From: Candidatus Tumulicola sp.
GTDB lineage: Bacteria; Vulcanimicrobiota; Vulcanimicrobiia; Vulcanimicrobiales; Vulcanimicrobiaceae
Direction of reading: 5' to 3'
DNA length: 64,000 bases
Assembly (NCBI GenBank): GCA_036490475.1
Contig: DASXDT010000006.1
Location: forward strand, 868,001-932,000
Below, in pieces: positions 1-9,400 of this stretch (position 1 is its first letter; every line of letters begins with the position of its first letter). Under the pieces are notes generated by a model that saw only the letters and a program-made list of their open reading frames with translations, did no database searches and was not told the origin of the DNA. Position numbers and translations under genes: made by a program.

Positions 1-509
1 TCGGCGACGAACCGAACGCGAAACGCCGGTGCCGGCAATGCCGCGATCGTACGGTCTCCAACGGTCAACACGAACGGTTTCTCCAGGTCGAGCGTGGCTC
101 GTTCGGCGTCCTGGGATTCGACGCCGGCGGACGCGATGGCGTCGACGAACGCTCGTGCGCTTCCGTCGGCGATCGGAATCTCGCGGCCGTCGACCCGGAT
201 GTCGGCGTTCGACACGCCCATTGCAAACAATGCCGATAGGAGATGCTCGGTGGTGGAAACGCTGGCGCCGTCGCGGCCGATGACGGTGGCGCGCGACGTA
301 TCGATCACGTTTTCGGCTAACGCCGGCACGCGCACCCGTCTCCCGGGCGTATGCGGATGTGCGAGGTCGAATGCGAGCCCGGCATTGGCCGCTGCGGGAA
401 GTACCTCCACAGCACAATGCGCGCCGGTGTGCAGGCCGACACCTTCGAAATGCAGTGGCGCGCCGAGCGTTGCTTGCGTCATCGGGCGATACGTCGCGCC
501 GTTACTCAC
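1..509 (-). CDS. lpxC: UDP-3-O-acyl-N-acetylglucosamine deacetylase (partial, N-terminal part)
   Basis: LpxC is the zinc-dependent deacetylase that makes the committed step of lipid A synthesis in the cytoplasm. About 169 codons are present and the gene runs off the left edge, so the C-terminal zinc ligands are not visible. The translated N-terminus has the family opening GVGLHTG, and further on TTEHLLSAL, whose histidine (about residue 89) corresponds to the first zinc ligand of the family, followed by a stretch ending GREIPIADGSA. I start at GTG 509, which overlaps the end of lpxD by 8 bases; ATG 482 in the same frame is an alternative that removes nine residues. Last gene of the tamB/bamA/ompH/lpxD/lpxC run visible here. 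Confidence 0.95.
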   Translation of the reverse strand, partial: MSNGATYRPMTQATLGAPLHFEGVGLHTGAHCAVEVLPAAANAGLAFDLAHPHTPGRRVRVPALAENVIDTSRATVIGRDGASVSTTEHLLSALFAMGVSNADIRVDGREIPIADGSARAFVDAIASAGVESQDAERATLDLEKPFVLTVGDRTIAALPAPAFRVRFVA

Positions 510-1527
510 GGTCTCGTTCGAGCGCGCGCTCCAAAACGTCGACACGAGCGACGAGCTTTGGCAGGTTACGAATCATGACCTCTCGCCGCAAATCTTCGCG
601 GTGATTGCGCGCCGGATTACCGGAAACCGTCGTACCGGGCGGCACATCGCCCCAAACGCCCGATTGACCGGCGACGCTCGCGCCGGAACCAATCGTCATG
701 TGCCCTCTGGTGCCGACTTGTCCCGCGATTTGCACGCCATCGCCGACGACGGTCGATCCGGCCAGACCGGTGAGTGCGGCGAGCACGCAGTTCTTACCGA
801 TGCGGCAGTTGTGACCGATCTGCACGAGGTTGTCGATCTTGGTTCCGGCGCCGATCTGCGTGCTTCCGGTCTGCGCGCGATCCACGCACGTATTGGCGCC
901 GATCTCGACGTCGTCGTCCAAGACCACGTTGCCGATTTGCGGAATACGTTCGAGCCGGCCATCTAGAAACGCCCAGCCGAAACCTTCGCTGCCGATCACG
1001 CACCCGGCATGCAGCACGACGCGATTTCCCACCACGCAGCCCGCCATGACGCGCGCGCCCGGGTGCAGCCACACGTCATCGCCGATCCTCGCACCGTCGC
1101 CGACGTACGCACCGGCGCTCAAAGCTGTTCCCCGGCCGATGCTGGCGCCCGAACCGACGTAAACGTGCGCGGCGACGTAGGCGTCAGCCGCAACGTCGGC
1201 ATCGGGAGCGATGGCCGCCAACGGATGGCGATGGGGGCCGAGTGGCCTGGGCGCGCGCAAGCCCGCCAGCAGGCTTGCCAGCGCGTGCCGCACGTGATCC
1301 ACGATCAAGAGGGGCTTGGTGGAACGTTCCGGCGCGATCGCCGCGTCTACCAAAACGGCTTCCGCAGTGCCGGCGAGGGCCTTTGCTAAATAGCGTGCGT
1401 CGGTCGCAAACGTTAGGGCGCCGGGCCCGGCTTCGTCGACGGCGGCGATCCGCGTAATCGCAACGTCTCCATCGCCGGCCACGCGGCCGCCGACGCGCTC
1501 CGACAGTTGACGAAGCGTTCCGAGCAA
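502..1527 (-). CDS. lpxD: UDP-3-O-(3-hydroxyacyl)glucosamine N-acyltransferase
   Basis: LpxD adds the N-linked hydroxyacyl chain to UDP-3-O-acyl-glucosamine, the step after LpxC in lipid A synthesis. The 341-residue protein has the family length. It has an N-terminal uridine-binding domain followed by a left-handed beta-helix of hexapeptide repeats from about residue 105 to 290 (many I/V-G-x-x-x repeats). The catalytic histidine motif QIGHN places His at residue 239, the same number as in E. coli. The C-terminal helix (from about 310) fits the trimerisation helix. It follows the small OmpH-type lipoprotein gene with a one-base gap and overlaps lpxC, so the set is one transcription unit. Confidence 0.97.
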   Translation of the reverse strand: MLGTLRQLSERVGGRVAGDGDVAITRIAAVDEAGPGALTFATDARYLAKALAGTAEAVLVDAAIAPERSTKPLLIVDHVRHALASLLAGLRAPRPLGPHRHPLAAIAPDADVAADAYVAAHVYVGSGASIGRGTALSAGAYVGDGARIGDDVWLHPGARVMAGCVVGNRVVLHAGCVIGSEGFGWAFLDGRLERIPQIGNVVLDDDVEIGANTCVDRAQTGSTQIGAGTKIDNLVQIGHNCRIGKNCVLAALTGLAGSTVVGDGVQIAGQVGTRGHMTIGSGASVAGQSGVWGDVPPGTTVSGNPARNHREDLRREVMIRNLPKLVARVDVLERALERDRE

Positions 1528-1528
1528 A

Positions 1529-1939
1529 CTACGTTCCGGGCGAAGGGGTCGCTTTTTCCGTAATGTTGAGCGACTTCTCGACGTCGGGGGTGATGTCGAC
1601 GCCGCCGTAGCCGATACCCTCGCGCGTCAACACGAGCTTCAGCTGCTTCTGCTGCGCAATTTTGGTGGCCGCGACGCGGATCTGCTGCGTCAACTGCTCG
1701 GTGATCTTGCTGTACTTTTGTTCCAACACGAACGCTGCGCGTTGCTTCTGACGAGCGTTTCCGCGCTGCGATTGGATCGACTTTTCGTCCGCTAGCAGTT
1801 GATTTTGATAGCCTTGATATTCCGGCCAGTTCGTAACGATGCGCTGCACGTCGACCAGCCCGATCGGGCTGGACGTGCCGCAACCGGTCATACCGGCAAG
1901 GGTGGCGGCGCAAAAGACTGCGTAAAGATGCTTTTTCAC
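1529..1939 (-). CDS. small Skp/OmpH-family lipoprotein
   Basis: A 136-residue OmpH/Skp-type protein. The N-terminus is a lipoprotein signal (hydrophobic stretch ending MTGC, Cys about residue 20), so it should be membrane-anchored, whereas classical Skp is soluble in the periplasm. The rest has the family pattern: an opening strand (IGLVDVQRIV), a helical coiled-coil tentacle rich in Q and K, and the closing strand motif (LVLTREGIGYGGVDITPDVEKSL). It overlaps the larger OmpH-type gene upstream by 4 bases. It probably holds unfolded outer-membrane proteins near the membrane; that role is inferred from the family and from bamA in the same unit. Confidence 0.85.
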   Translation of the reverse strand: MKKHLYAVFCAATLAGMTGCGTSSPIGLVDVQRIVTNWPEYQGYQNQLLADEKSIQSQRGNARQKQRAAFVLEQKYSKITEQLTQQIRVAATKIAQQKQLKLVLTREGIGYGGVDITPDVEKSLNITEKATPSPGT

Positions 1940-3237
1940 TCGTGTTGGCTTTCGACGTCCTTGATGATGTCGTTCGTCAGGTCGTAGCCGCCCGGGGCGG
2001 CGTTGACGTTTTCGAAGACGATGCTAAAACCGCGTTCTTGGGCGATGCGCGACGCATCGCGCGAAACCTGATCGGAGATCTGTTTGTAGAGCGCTCCCCG
2101 GCGCTTCTGCAATGCGGCGAGCTCGGTTGCAGCCGCTCCGGTGGCCCCGACGTCTGCGCCGTGGAGCGCAGCAAATTGCCGGTCTAGGTCGGATTTCGTC
2201 GCGTTGTAGTCGCCTACCGTTTTTTGCGCGTCTCTCTGGAATTGCGCCGTGAAGGTGCGATGGATGTCGGCGATCTGTTTCTTGACGTTGGGCGGGACGG
2301 CCGCAGGCACGGCCGGGGCGGCTCCCATGTTCCGCAGCTGGGCCCCTACTTCGTTCCGGCGCTCCAGCAGCTTGGCTTGGGTCTCCCCTTGCATCGAAGA
2401 AACCTGGGATCGAATCGCGCTCGAGGTCTGCGCGTCGAGTTGACGATGATAGGCCTGCAACGTTGCAGCGTCGGAACGGCGCTGTGCGTCCAGCGCGTTG
2501 TTCTCTTTCACATTGAGCGCGGCGAGCTGGTTCTGCAGATCCTTACGGGTGCTCTCGTCCATCGCCAGATTCGAGAGGCGGGTGCGAATGGCCAACCGCT
2601 GCGATGCATCGGCCTGCGACAATTTGAGCGATGCGTCGGTTTCTTGCTGCTGCAATTGCTCGGCCTTGGCGCGGTATTTTTGCGCGGCCTGTATCTGTAA
2701 CTGGCGGACGACCGAATTGGACGCGGCGTTACCGGCCGACAGAACGCTCTGCTGATACGATTGGAAATCTTGATTGGCGGCCGCGACGGCCTGGCGTGCC
2801 TGGGAGGCCGAAGCGCCGTTCATTTGCATCGCGGCCGCGGCCGCGCCGCTGATGCCGGCAGCGCGCAGCGCCGCAGAAACGGCCTGCGCTTCTTTGGCCG
2901 CGTACGAGCTTTGCTTCTGTGCGAGTATTTTATTGGCGCGATCCTGCGCCGCCCGCAACTCGCCGTTGAGTATCGACGTCTGCTTCGCGATCTGCGACGC
3001 GCTCAACGGGACGCGCGGCGCCGCCGCGCTTAAATTGATCGACGCGATCGCGTCGTCGATTTGCGAAAGCTGCGGATACAGCGGATGATGCTTTACGACC
3101 TCGTCCAAGCGGACGTAGCCCGTGCCGCGGATCGACGACGAATGCACGTTTGCGCCGCACCCGGACGGCAACACGGCCGCGACAAGCATCGCGACGGCGA
3201 GCGTTCGGAGCCTATTTGGCGAGATCGTTTTGGACAT
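1936..3237 (-). CDS. large OmpH-type lipoprotein with long coiled coil
   Basis: About 433 residues, far longer than Skp (about 160). The start at ATG 3237 gives a basic N-terminus, a hydrophobic stretch and a lipobox (LPSGC), and overlaps the upstream gene by 26 bases. After the lipobox an OmpH-like opening (YVRLDEVVKHHPLYPQL) is followed by about 320 residues of Ala/Gln-rich coiled coil. The end of the protein again has an OmpH-type closing strand (FSIVFENVNAAPGGYDLTND). It looks like one OmpH fold whose tentacle has been greatly extended. Likely a periplasmic, lipid-anchored chaperone or spacer linked to BamA; the function is inference. Ala/Gln coiled coils can also mimic unrelated proteins, but both OmpH ends are present. 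Confidence 0.75.
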   Translation of the reverse strand: MSKTISPNRLRTLAVAMLVAAVLPSGCGANVHSSSIRGTGYVRLDEVVKHHPLYPQLSQIDDAIASINLSAAAPRVPLSASQIAKQTSILNGELRAAQDRANKILAQKQSSYAAKEAQAVSAALRAAGISGAAAAAMQMNGASASQARQAVAAANQDFQSYQQSVLSAGNAASNSVVRQLQIQAAQKYRAKAEQLQQQETDASLKLSQADASQRLAIRTRLSNLAMDESTRKDLQNQLAALNVKENNALDAQRRSDAATLQAYHRQLDAQTSSAIRSQVSSMQGETQAKLLERRNEVGAQLRNMGAAPAVPAAVPPNVKKQIADIHRTFTAQFQRDAQKTVGDYNATKSDLDRQFAALHGADVGATGAAATELAALQKRRGALYKQISDQVSRDASRIAQERGFSIVFENVNAAPGGYDLTNDIIKDVESQHE

Positions 3238-4015
3238 CCGCGGTGATGTCCGTGCCACCATAAATGACGTCGGCACGATCGATCACCAATAGCAGCTTCT
3301 TCGACGACGCGACGCTGGCGGTCGCGCTCTTCGTTTGATCGACGAGCGGCTTGAGCAACTGGTCCTGCTTATCGGAGATGACCTTATTGAACTGGTCGAA
3401 GACTTTCTTCTTATCGGCGTCGGTTTTGGCTTGTGCCAGTTGCGGCGCGAATAGGGTGCGTTGGGTCGTCTCGAACTGCGTCATTTCGTCGTTGGCGGTT
3501 TTGACTTTTGCGACGTTATCGAGAACCGACTGATCGACGAATCCGATCTCCGACGGCGGCGGCGACGCGGCCGGCGGCTGCAGCGCTTGACCGCTCGAGA
3601 AGAGCGTTGCGACATCGCGCGTGATATCTTGACCGCCAAAAATGACGATACGTTTATCGACGACGATCGAAAGGTTCTTCGCCGAGCTCACTTGCGCGAT
3701 CGCTAGTTGCGCGCGCTGGAACATCGGACCGACGATCTCGCGTTGCTTATCTTGAAATGCTTGTTGGAACTGCAGCGTGATGCGTTGGCGATCGGCGTCG
3801 CTGCCGACGTGCCGCAACGCGGCGTTGTACTGCGCGTCCATCTGCGCCTTGGCGCCGGCCAACGCGCGATTCGCGCCGACGAACTGCGGCATACTCGCCA
3901 ACTGCGCCTGATCGACAAACCCCACGTCGGTGAGGTCGGCGCCGATCGCCGCCGGAGCGACGACGACGGCCAACAGCGCGGCAGCTGCGAAAGAACCGAT
4001 GATCCGAAGCTTCAT
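3212..4015 (-). CDS. periplasmic chaperone with two tandem OmpH/Skp domains
   Basis: 267 residues with a cleavable signal peptide (hydrophobic 8-25, AIGA region) and no lipobox. Two OmpH domains follow in tandem. Domain 1 (about 30-140) opens with VGFVDQAQLASMPQF and closes with IVIFGGQDITRDVATL. Domain 2 (about 155-265) opens with IGFVDQSVLDNVAKV and closes with VIYGGTDITADVQNDL. They are joined by a Pro/Ala/Ser linker. Skp works as a trimer of single domains, so a fused pair implies different assembly geometry. It begins 9 bases after the bamA stop, supporting a role as chaperone for outer-membrane proteins delivered to BamA. Confidence 0.85.
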   Translation of the reverse strand: MKLRIIGSFAAAALLAVVVAPAAIGADLTDVGFVDQAQLASMPQFVGANRALAGAKAQMDAQYNAALRHVGSDADRQRITLQFQQAFQDKQREIVGPMFQRAQLAIAQVSSAKNLSIVVDKRIVIFGGQDITRDVATLFSSGQALQPPAASPPPSEIGFVDQSVLDNVAKVKTANDEMTQFETTQRTLFAPQLAQAKTDADKKKVFDQFNKVISDKQDQLLKPLVDQTKSATASVASSKKLLLVIDRADVIYGGTDITADVQNDLAK

Positions 4016-4024
4016 ACCTTCCTC

Positions 4025-6289
4025 TTAAAAGCTCTGGCCGATGCCGAAGCTCGTATGCGTACCGTCGGCGCCCTTGGCGAAGTCGATACGTACGGTGCGC
4101 AACCCAAGCTGCGGGACGTCGAATCGAACGCCGACGCCGTAGTCGCCGTATAGCGCCCAATTACCCGGATATCCTACGATACGGTTCGTATACTGGTCCA
4201 ACAGTGGGTAGGCGCCGCGAATGCGGTAGTCGAGTTCGTCGATGAACGCGGCCAGCGTAATTCGGCGATCCAACGCCAACGGCTGCCGAAGTTCGATCTG
4301 CCCGAGCCCGGCATCGGTCGCATAAAACACGGTATTATATCCGCGCATCTGTTGGTCGGAGAACGTGACCAACTGACTGGGCGGGATCACGCCTGACGAC
4401 CCGTTCAACTGCAAGTGGAAGCCGAGCGTCGCCTCCTTGAGCACCGGGAAGAACTTCGCGATGTTCAACGTAGACTGCGTGAACTTGAAGTTCGAGCCGA
4501 ATGCCGGCATCGAGATCATCGAGGTCAGGGAGGCGTTCACGCCGTTGCGCGGATTGAATGGATCGTCGAGCGTCGACGTGGTCAAACCGATGACGGCCGT
4601 GTTGAGCTTGTACGGGGCACCGGTGTTGACGTTGGCGATCGACGATGCGGCGATACCGAACGAGCCGCCATAGGAGTTGATACTCGAGTTGATCGGACCG
4701 GGCGTGGGTCCGACGAAAATGTTCGGCTGATTGCCCTGGAAGTAGTACGGAGACGGCACCGTCGTGCTATAGCGAATCGTCTGCGCTCCGCCCGTTACGG
4801 ACAGAATCGTATAATCGCTTAAGCGCCGAGCGATACTTGCATTGGCACCGGTGGCGCTCGACGAGTTGGTCGCGACGACGTTCGACAACTCCGACGATGT
4901 GCTCGATCCGTACAGCGTCACGGGAATCGGTGCCGGCGTGGCGCCGACCGATTTGATGCCCGGGCCGCTCGACGTCACACCGTAGACCGGATAGTAGTAG
5001 GTCGTGTTGTTCGTAAAGAGCGAACCGCCGACGCTGTATTTTTGTGACTGCGGAGTGTTGCCGAGATACGGCACCTGAACGGACAGCTGGGCGACACCGG
5101 TGCGCGCGCCCTTCTCGAGCTGCAGCGATCCGGAGTTGCCGGTGCCTTGCAAGTTGTTGTCGGAGAAGCCGAGCGTGCCGTACAAGCCCTGTCCGGTCAA
5201 TCCACCCGAGTAGCCGAAGCCGACCGAGGCCTGTGCGGTACGCTGCTCGGTGACGTGCCACACCAGCGTTACTAGCTGCGGCTTCTTCGGATCCGGACCC
5301 GGAACGATGTTAGGTTCGACCTTCGAGAAGAAATTGAGCGAGTTCAGACGCTCGTAATCGCGCTTGACGGCGTCGGTGTTGAGAACCGTACCCGGGACCT
5401 CGCGCAGAACGCGCCGGATGACGGCGTCCTTGGTGCGGGTGTTTCCGGTGATCTCGACGGCGGCGACGCGGGCCACATAAATGTTGTACTTGACGTCGAC
5501 CGTGCCCGCTTTGAGATCGATCGACGACGGATCGGGACCGGCTTCGAAGTTACCGAGCTCGAGATGGAACTTATCTTCGTACAGTTTCTGCAGCGCCTTA
5601 TAATCGGCGTCGCGGACGGCATCCGAGTACTCGGTTCCCTCCTTGACCGTCAGTGCCGGCAGAATGATCTGCGGCGGCAGCAGCGGGTCGCCGCCGATAA
5701 TAATGTGCCGGACGATCAGACCCTCTTGAATCGTCAGGGTCACCGCACCCGTTTTCGGATCCAGGTTGATGTCTTTAACGTGCGTGGGCACCTGGCCGGC
5801 GTAGCCGATGCGCTCGTAATAGTTATTGATCTTCAGAACGTCTTGCCGGAAGGTGTTGGTATTGAACACCTGGCCGACCGACAAGTCCATCAACGCCAAC
5901 AGCGTATCGCTGGGCACCTTTTGGTTGCCGGCAAACGTTATCTTAGTGATGACGGGGTTTTCGACGACGCGATACGTGATCGCGATGCCGTTCGGACGCT
6001 GCCGGATCAGCGGTGGCGCGATGTCGGCGAAGTAGCCGAGCGAGTTAATCCGCGCTAGGTCTTCTTGGATGACTTTCGGATCGTACGCCTGACCGGGACG
6101 CGCTTGCACGACCGCCATGATCGTCGCCGTTGGCACGTGCAGATTGCCCGTGACATCGACGGAAACGATCTGGTTCCCGTTCGCGGGTGCGGTAGCGGCG
6201 ACCATCGGCGAAGCCGCGATCACAAACGCGAGCAGGGCGCCGGCCCAGCACGCCAGCGCGCGGAGGGCGCCCCGAAGGTCGAAGGTCAT
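4025..6289 (-). CDS. bamA: outer membrane protein assembly factor BamA
   Basis: BamA is the Omp85 barrel that inserts beta-barrel proteins into the outer membrane. The 754-residue protein has a signal peptide (about residues 1-32) and a series of POTRA domains to about residue 370, recognisable from repeated sequences such as ITFAGNQKVPSDTLLALM and VEITGNTRTKDAVIRRVL. A 16-strand-type barrel with long extracellular loops follows. The protein ends in the aromatic beta-signal (GIGQSF). The ATG at 6289 is preceded by GAGGAC. The 172 bases between it and tamB contain only a small hairpin (6322-6336) and no promoter I can defend. It heads the chaperone/lpx series. Confidence 0.96.
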   Translation of the reverse strand: MTFDLRGALRALACWAGALLAFVIAASPMVAATAPANGNQIVSVDVTGNLHVPTATIMAVVQARPGQAYDPKVIQEDLARINSLGYFADIAPPLIRQRPNGIAITYRVVENPVITKITFAGNQKVPSDTLLALMDLSVGQVFNTNTFRQDVLKINNYYERIGYAGQVPTHVKDINLDPKTGAVTLTIQEGLIVRHIIIGGDPLLPPQIILPALTVKEGTEYSDAVRDADYKALQKLYEDKFHLELGNFEAGPDPSSIDLKAGTVDVKYNIYVARVAAVEITGNTRTKDAVIRRVLREVPGTVLNTDAVKRDYERLNSLNFFSKVEPNIVPGPDPKKPQLVTLVWHVTEQRTAQASVGFGYSGGLTGQGLYGTLGFSDNNLQGTGNSGSLQLEKGARTGVAQLSVQVPYLGNTPQSQKYSVGGSLFTNNTTYYYPVYGVTSSGPGIKSVGATPAPIPVTLYGSSTSSELSNVVATNSSSATGANASIARRLSDYTILSVTGGAQTIRYSTTVPSPYYFQGNQPNIFVGPTPGPINSSINSYGGSFGIAASSIANVNTGAPYKLNTAVIGLTTSTLDDPFNPRNGVNASLTSMISMPAFGSNFKFTQSTLNIAKFFPVLKEATLGFHLQLNGSSGVIPPSQLVTFSDQQMRGYNTVFYATDAGLGQIELRQPLALDRRITLAAFIDELDYRIRGAYPLLDQYTNRIVGYPGNWALYGDYGVGVRFDVPQLGLRTVRIDFAKGADGTHTSFGIGQSF

Positions 6290-6461
6290 GCGAAAAATCG
6301 TCCTCGAATTGAAAGAGCGAAGCTGACGGCGTCAGCAAACGGAGGGTGCGAACGGACGCACCGGATGGGACCCGGGTCGGCGTGTTCGCCCCGCCGGACC
6401 CCGGTCCTTGCCTTGAAGATTAGGGTCGGATTGAGCAATTGCGCCGCAACGCAACAACCAC

Positions 6462-9400
6462 TTACCATAAGTAGCGCTGCACCGATACGTTAAAGCCGCT
6501 ATTCCCGAGCAGTGGCTGAGATAGAAGCAGGCCGTTAGACGGCCCGACGATCGTCACCGGTTCTTGGAACAGCTTGGTCGGGCTCGTTTGGTAGAAAAAG
6601 TTCAACGTGGCCGAGGTAAACGGGCTCGGCTGCATCTTGATACCGAACGACTGGATTTGTGGAATCCCGAAGGTGGTCGCATACACGGCGCTCACCGTTT
6701 TCCCGAGCAGCCGGGTTGCGGTAATCCCTACGTTTCCGTAGTAACCGAGGTTCAAATCCACGCTCGAGAGACCGAGCCCTTGGCCGAGCGCACCCTCAAG
6801 CGGTGCAAGCAAGCCCGCAGCAAACTGCGCGTTGAGAATATTGAACGCTTCCTGACCCACAGTGATCACGCCGTTACGCGTTTGGTACGCGCCGGCCGGC
6901 AACGGTGAAACCGCGCCGAGCGGCGTTATGCCGCCCGGCGATTCGACTTGATACGGCGATTGTGAATTGAACGCGATGCCGTTGAGAAAGCCGCCGAACG
7001 GCGCGATCATCGAAATGATCTGGTCGCGGGTGTAACCGGATGGATTGGTCGTGAAGTCGATTTTCAGACCGTCGATCGGACCGTCGACGGCAATCGTGAT
7101 TTCTGCTTGCCCGTAGGGGTTGCGCGCGCGGTCCGGATCGGGGTTGACGACGCTCGTGGTTGCGACCGCGTGGATGTCGGGGACGAGTCCGGCACCTTGG
7201 GCGAACGACACATTGCCTTCGTGCACCCGAAACGCGCGATCGAAGTAGGTGAGCGTTCCGCCCGTCGAGCCGATCGAGCCGATCAACTGCGGGGAGCTCG
7301 TCGTGCCGGCTAACCGCACCGAACCGGCAACGCCGATATCGAGTCCGGCGCCGTATCCGGATCCGCGCACCCGCACGTTACGACCGGCAGCCGCATCCAC
7401 GTCGAACGCCAGCGGCGGAAGATGGAAGGCGCTTGCACTCGTCGTGGTGTCCGCGTCGCCGCCTTGCGCGGCATGCAGAAAGGCAGCGAACGGCAGGCTC
7501 GCATCGGACAAAGTTGCTTTGCCCGAAAGGAGCGCCGAAGACGACGGCGTCTTCGTTAGCGCGAGATCGGCGTTGAGCGTACCGGTCCCATACTCGGGTA
7601 AATCCAGTTGCGCGCCGGTCGCAATCGCTTTGACCACAAACGAGAATCCGCTTCGCGCTTGAAACCCGTGCGGAAACGCGACTCGGCCGGAAGCATCGAC
7701 GGTGCCGGATCCAAGCCGAGCGCCGGCCCGATCGATCGACGCGCTCGTGCGGTCGAACGTCAAACGACCGACGGCGTTGGTAATCGGCGTGCGCTCGACG
7801 TTGCTGACGTACGAACCGTTTTGCAGCGTCGCGTGTCCGATCACGATCGGCCGCGCGATCGTTCCCGTCAACCCGAGATGGCCGTCGATCGATCCGCTCA
7901 ACCGCGTGCCGTTGCCGAGCAATCCGTCGATCGCGGCCGGATTCAATCCCACCGCATCGATATCGAAGCTGATCGGTTGGTCTTGCGGACCGATACGCAA
8001 TGGCGCCAATTCTAACGGCAACGACCCGGCCAGCGTTAACTCGCCTCCGGAAATCGTCGCGCCGGCATTCGATAGCACGAGCGATCGCCCGTGCAAGCGC
8101 ACCTCGCCGAAAAACGACGAGATGGCGATGCCGTACGCGTCGACGTCCGTGGCGTCGATCCCGGCGACGAACGACGGCGAACGGAACGTTCCGCCGACGT
8201 GCAAGGTCGATTCGAACGATCCGGAGATCGGAATACTTGCGCCGGTTACTTGAGCGACCAACACCGGCAATTGCGATGTGGCCGCATGGAGCGACACGTC
8301 GACTGGATCGCCGGGACGCAGTCCGATCGAGCCGCCCACCGTCGCCTGTAAACCGCGCGTTGCGATTTCGGCGTTGTCGATCGTCAATCGCCCGCTTCGG
8401 GCGTGTACCGCTGCCGTCGCAGTGTCGAGCGCGAGCGGCCCGACGCCACCATCTCGCACCGTCGCCTGTGCGCGCATCGCGGCATCCGGATACCGTCCGT
8501 CGATCCGCATCGTTGCGTCGGCGCGCCCCCGGATCGGCAATTGCGCGAAGCCGAATGCGGCGCTCCACAACGATAAGTCGGCGTTGGTAACCGAGGCCGA
8601 AAGGTTGTAGCGCGAATTCACGATCGTCGTTTGCAGATCGCTCGCCGGTCGAAGTACGAACGAACCGTTTGCGCTCAGCCGGCCCTCTTTTCCGCCGATG
8701 GACAACGCGCCGGTAACGGCATCGTGCGCGCTAGACCAGTTCGCAACGGCGCCGCCGATCGGCAGATCGCGCCACGCTAGACCCTCGATGGCCACGTTGC
8801 CGCGGCTGCGCATGCGCGCACGATCGAGCGCTGCGCTCAATGCGACGCTACCGCGGCCTGCAAACATGTCACCCGCGTCGAAGAAATTATTGAAGTCGGC
8901 GAGATCGGCCGATGGCGCCTCGACCGTTACGCGCGTGCGCTCGCGGCCGGTCGACGCGTCGAAACGCGCCGACGTCGAACCGATTCGAACGCTGCCGCCG
9001 TTTGCGCGCACCCCGCTCGCGTTAGCGAAGAGTTGCGCCGTCGCATCGACGAACGGCAAACCGTTGACGTTGCCGGCCGGTGCGTTGACGGTGCCGCCGA
9101 CGTTCGGCGTGGCTCCGCTACCGCCGATGTGCAACCGCGCGTTGAACGTACCTTGTGTCATGTAGTTGGGATATCCCAGCGCGTGCAGCGTCGAAGCGAC
9201 GTCGGCCGCCGGAACGTCCGCATCGAGCGCAAACGACGGGCCACCCGCGGCGAGCGATCCGATGTCGCCGTCGACTTTCGCGTACGTCGTTCCGAGCGAC
9301 CCGATGACGCGACGCAAGTGCGCGGTTTCTCCCGAAAGCGCCACGTCGCCGTCGCCGGAAATCGCGTAGCGTTGCAGGCGTCCGCCCGCGATTGACACGC

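Noticed and set aside
94-966. 290-codon open frame on the plus strand
   Set aside because: Antisense to lpxC and lpxD, which have clear motifs; the translation is Arg/Ser-rich and matches no family pattern.
7378-8568. 396-codon open frame inside tamB on the same strand
   Set aside because: Arg-rich translation typical of an out-of-frame reading of GC-rich DNA; tamB is continuous across it.
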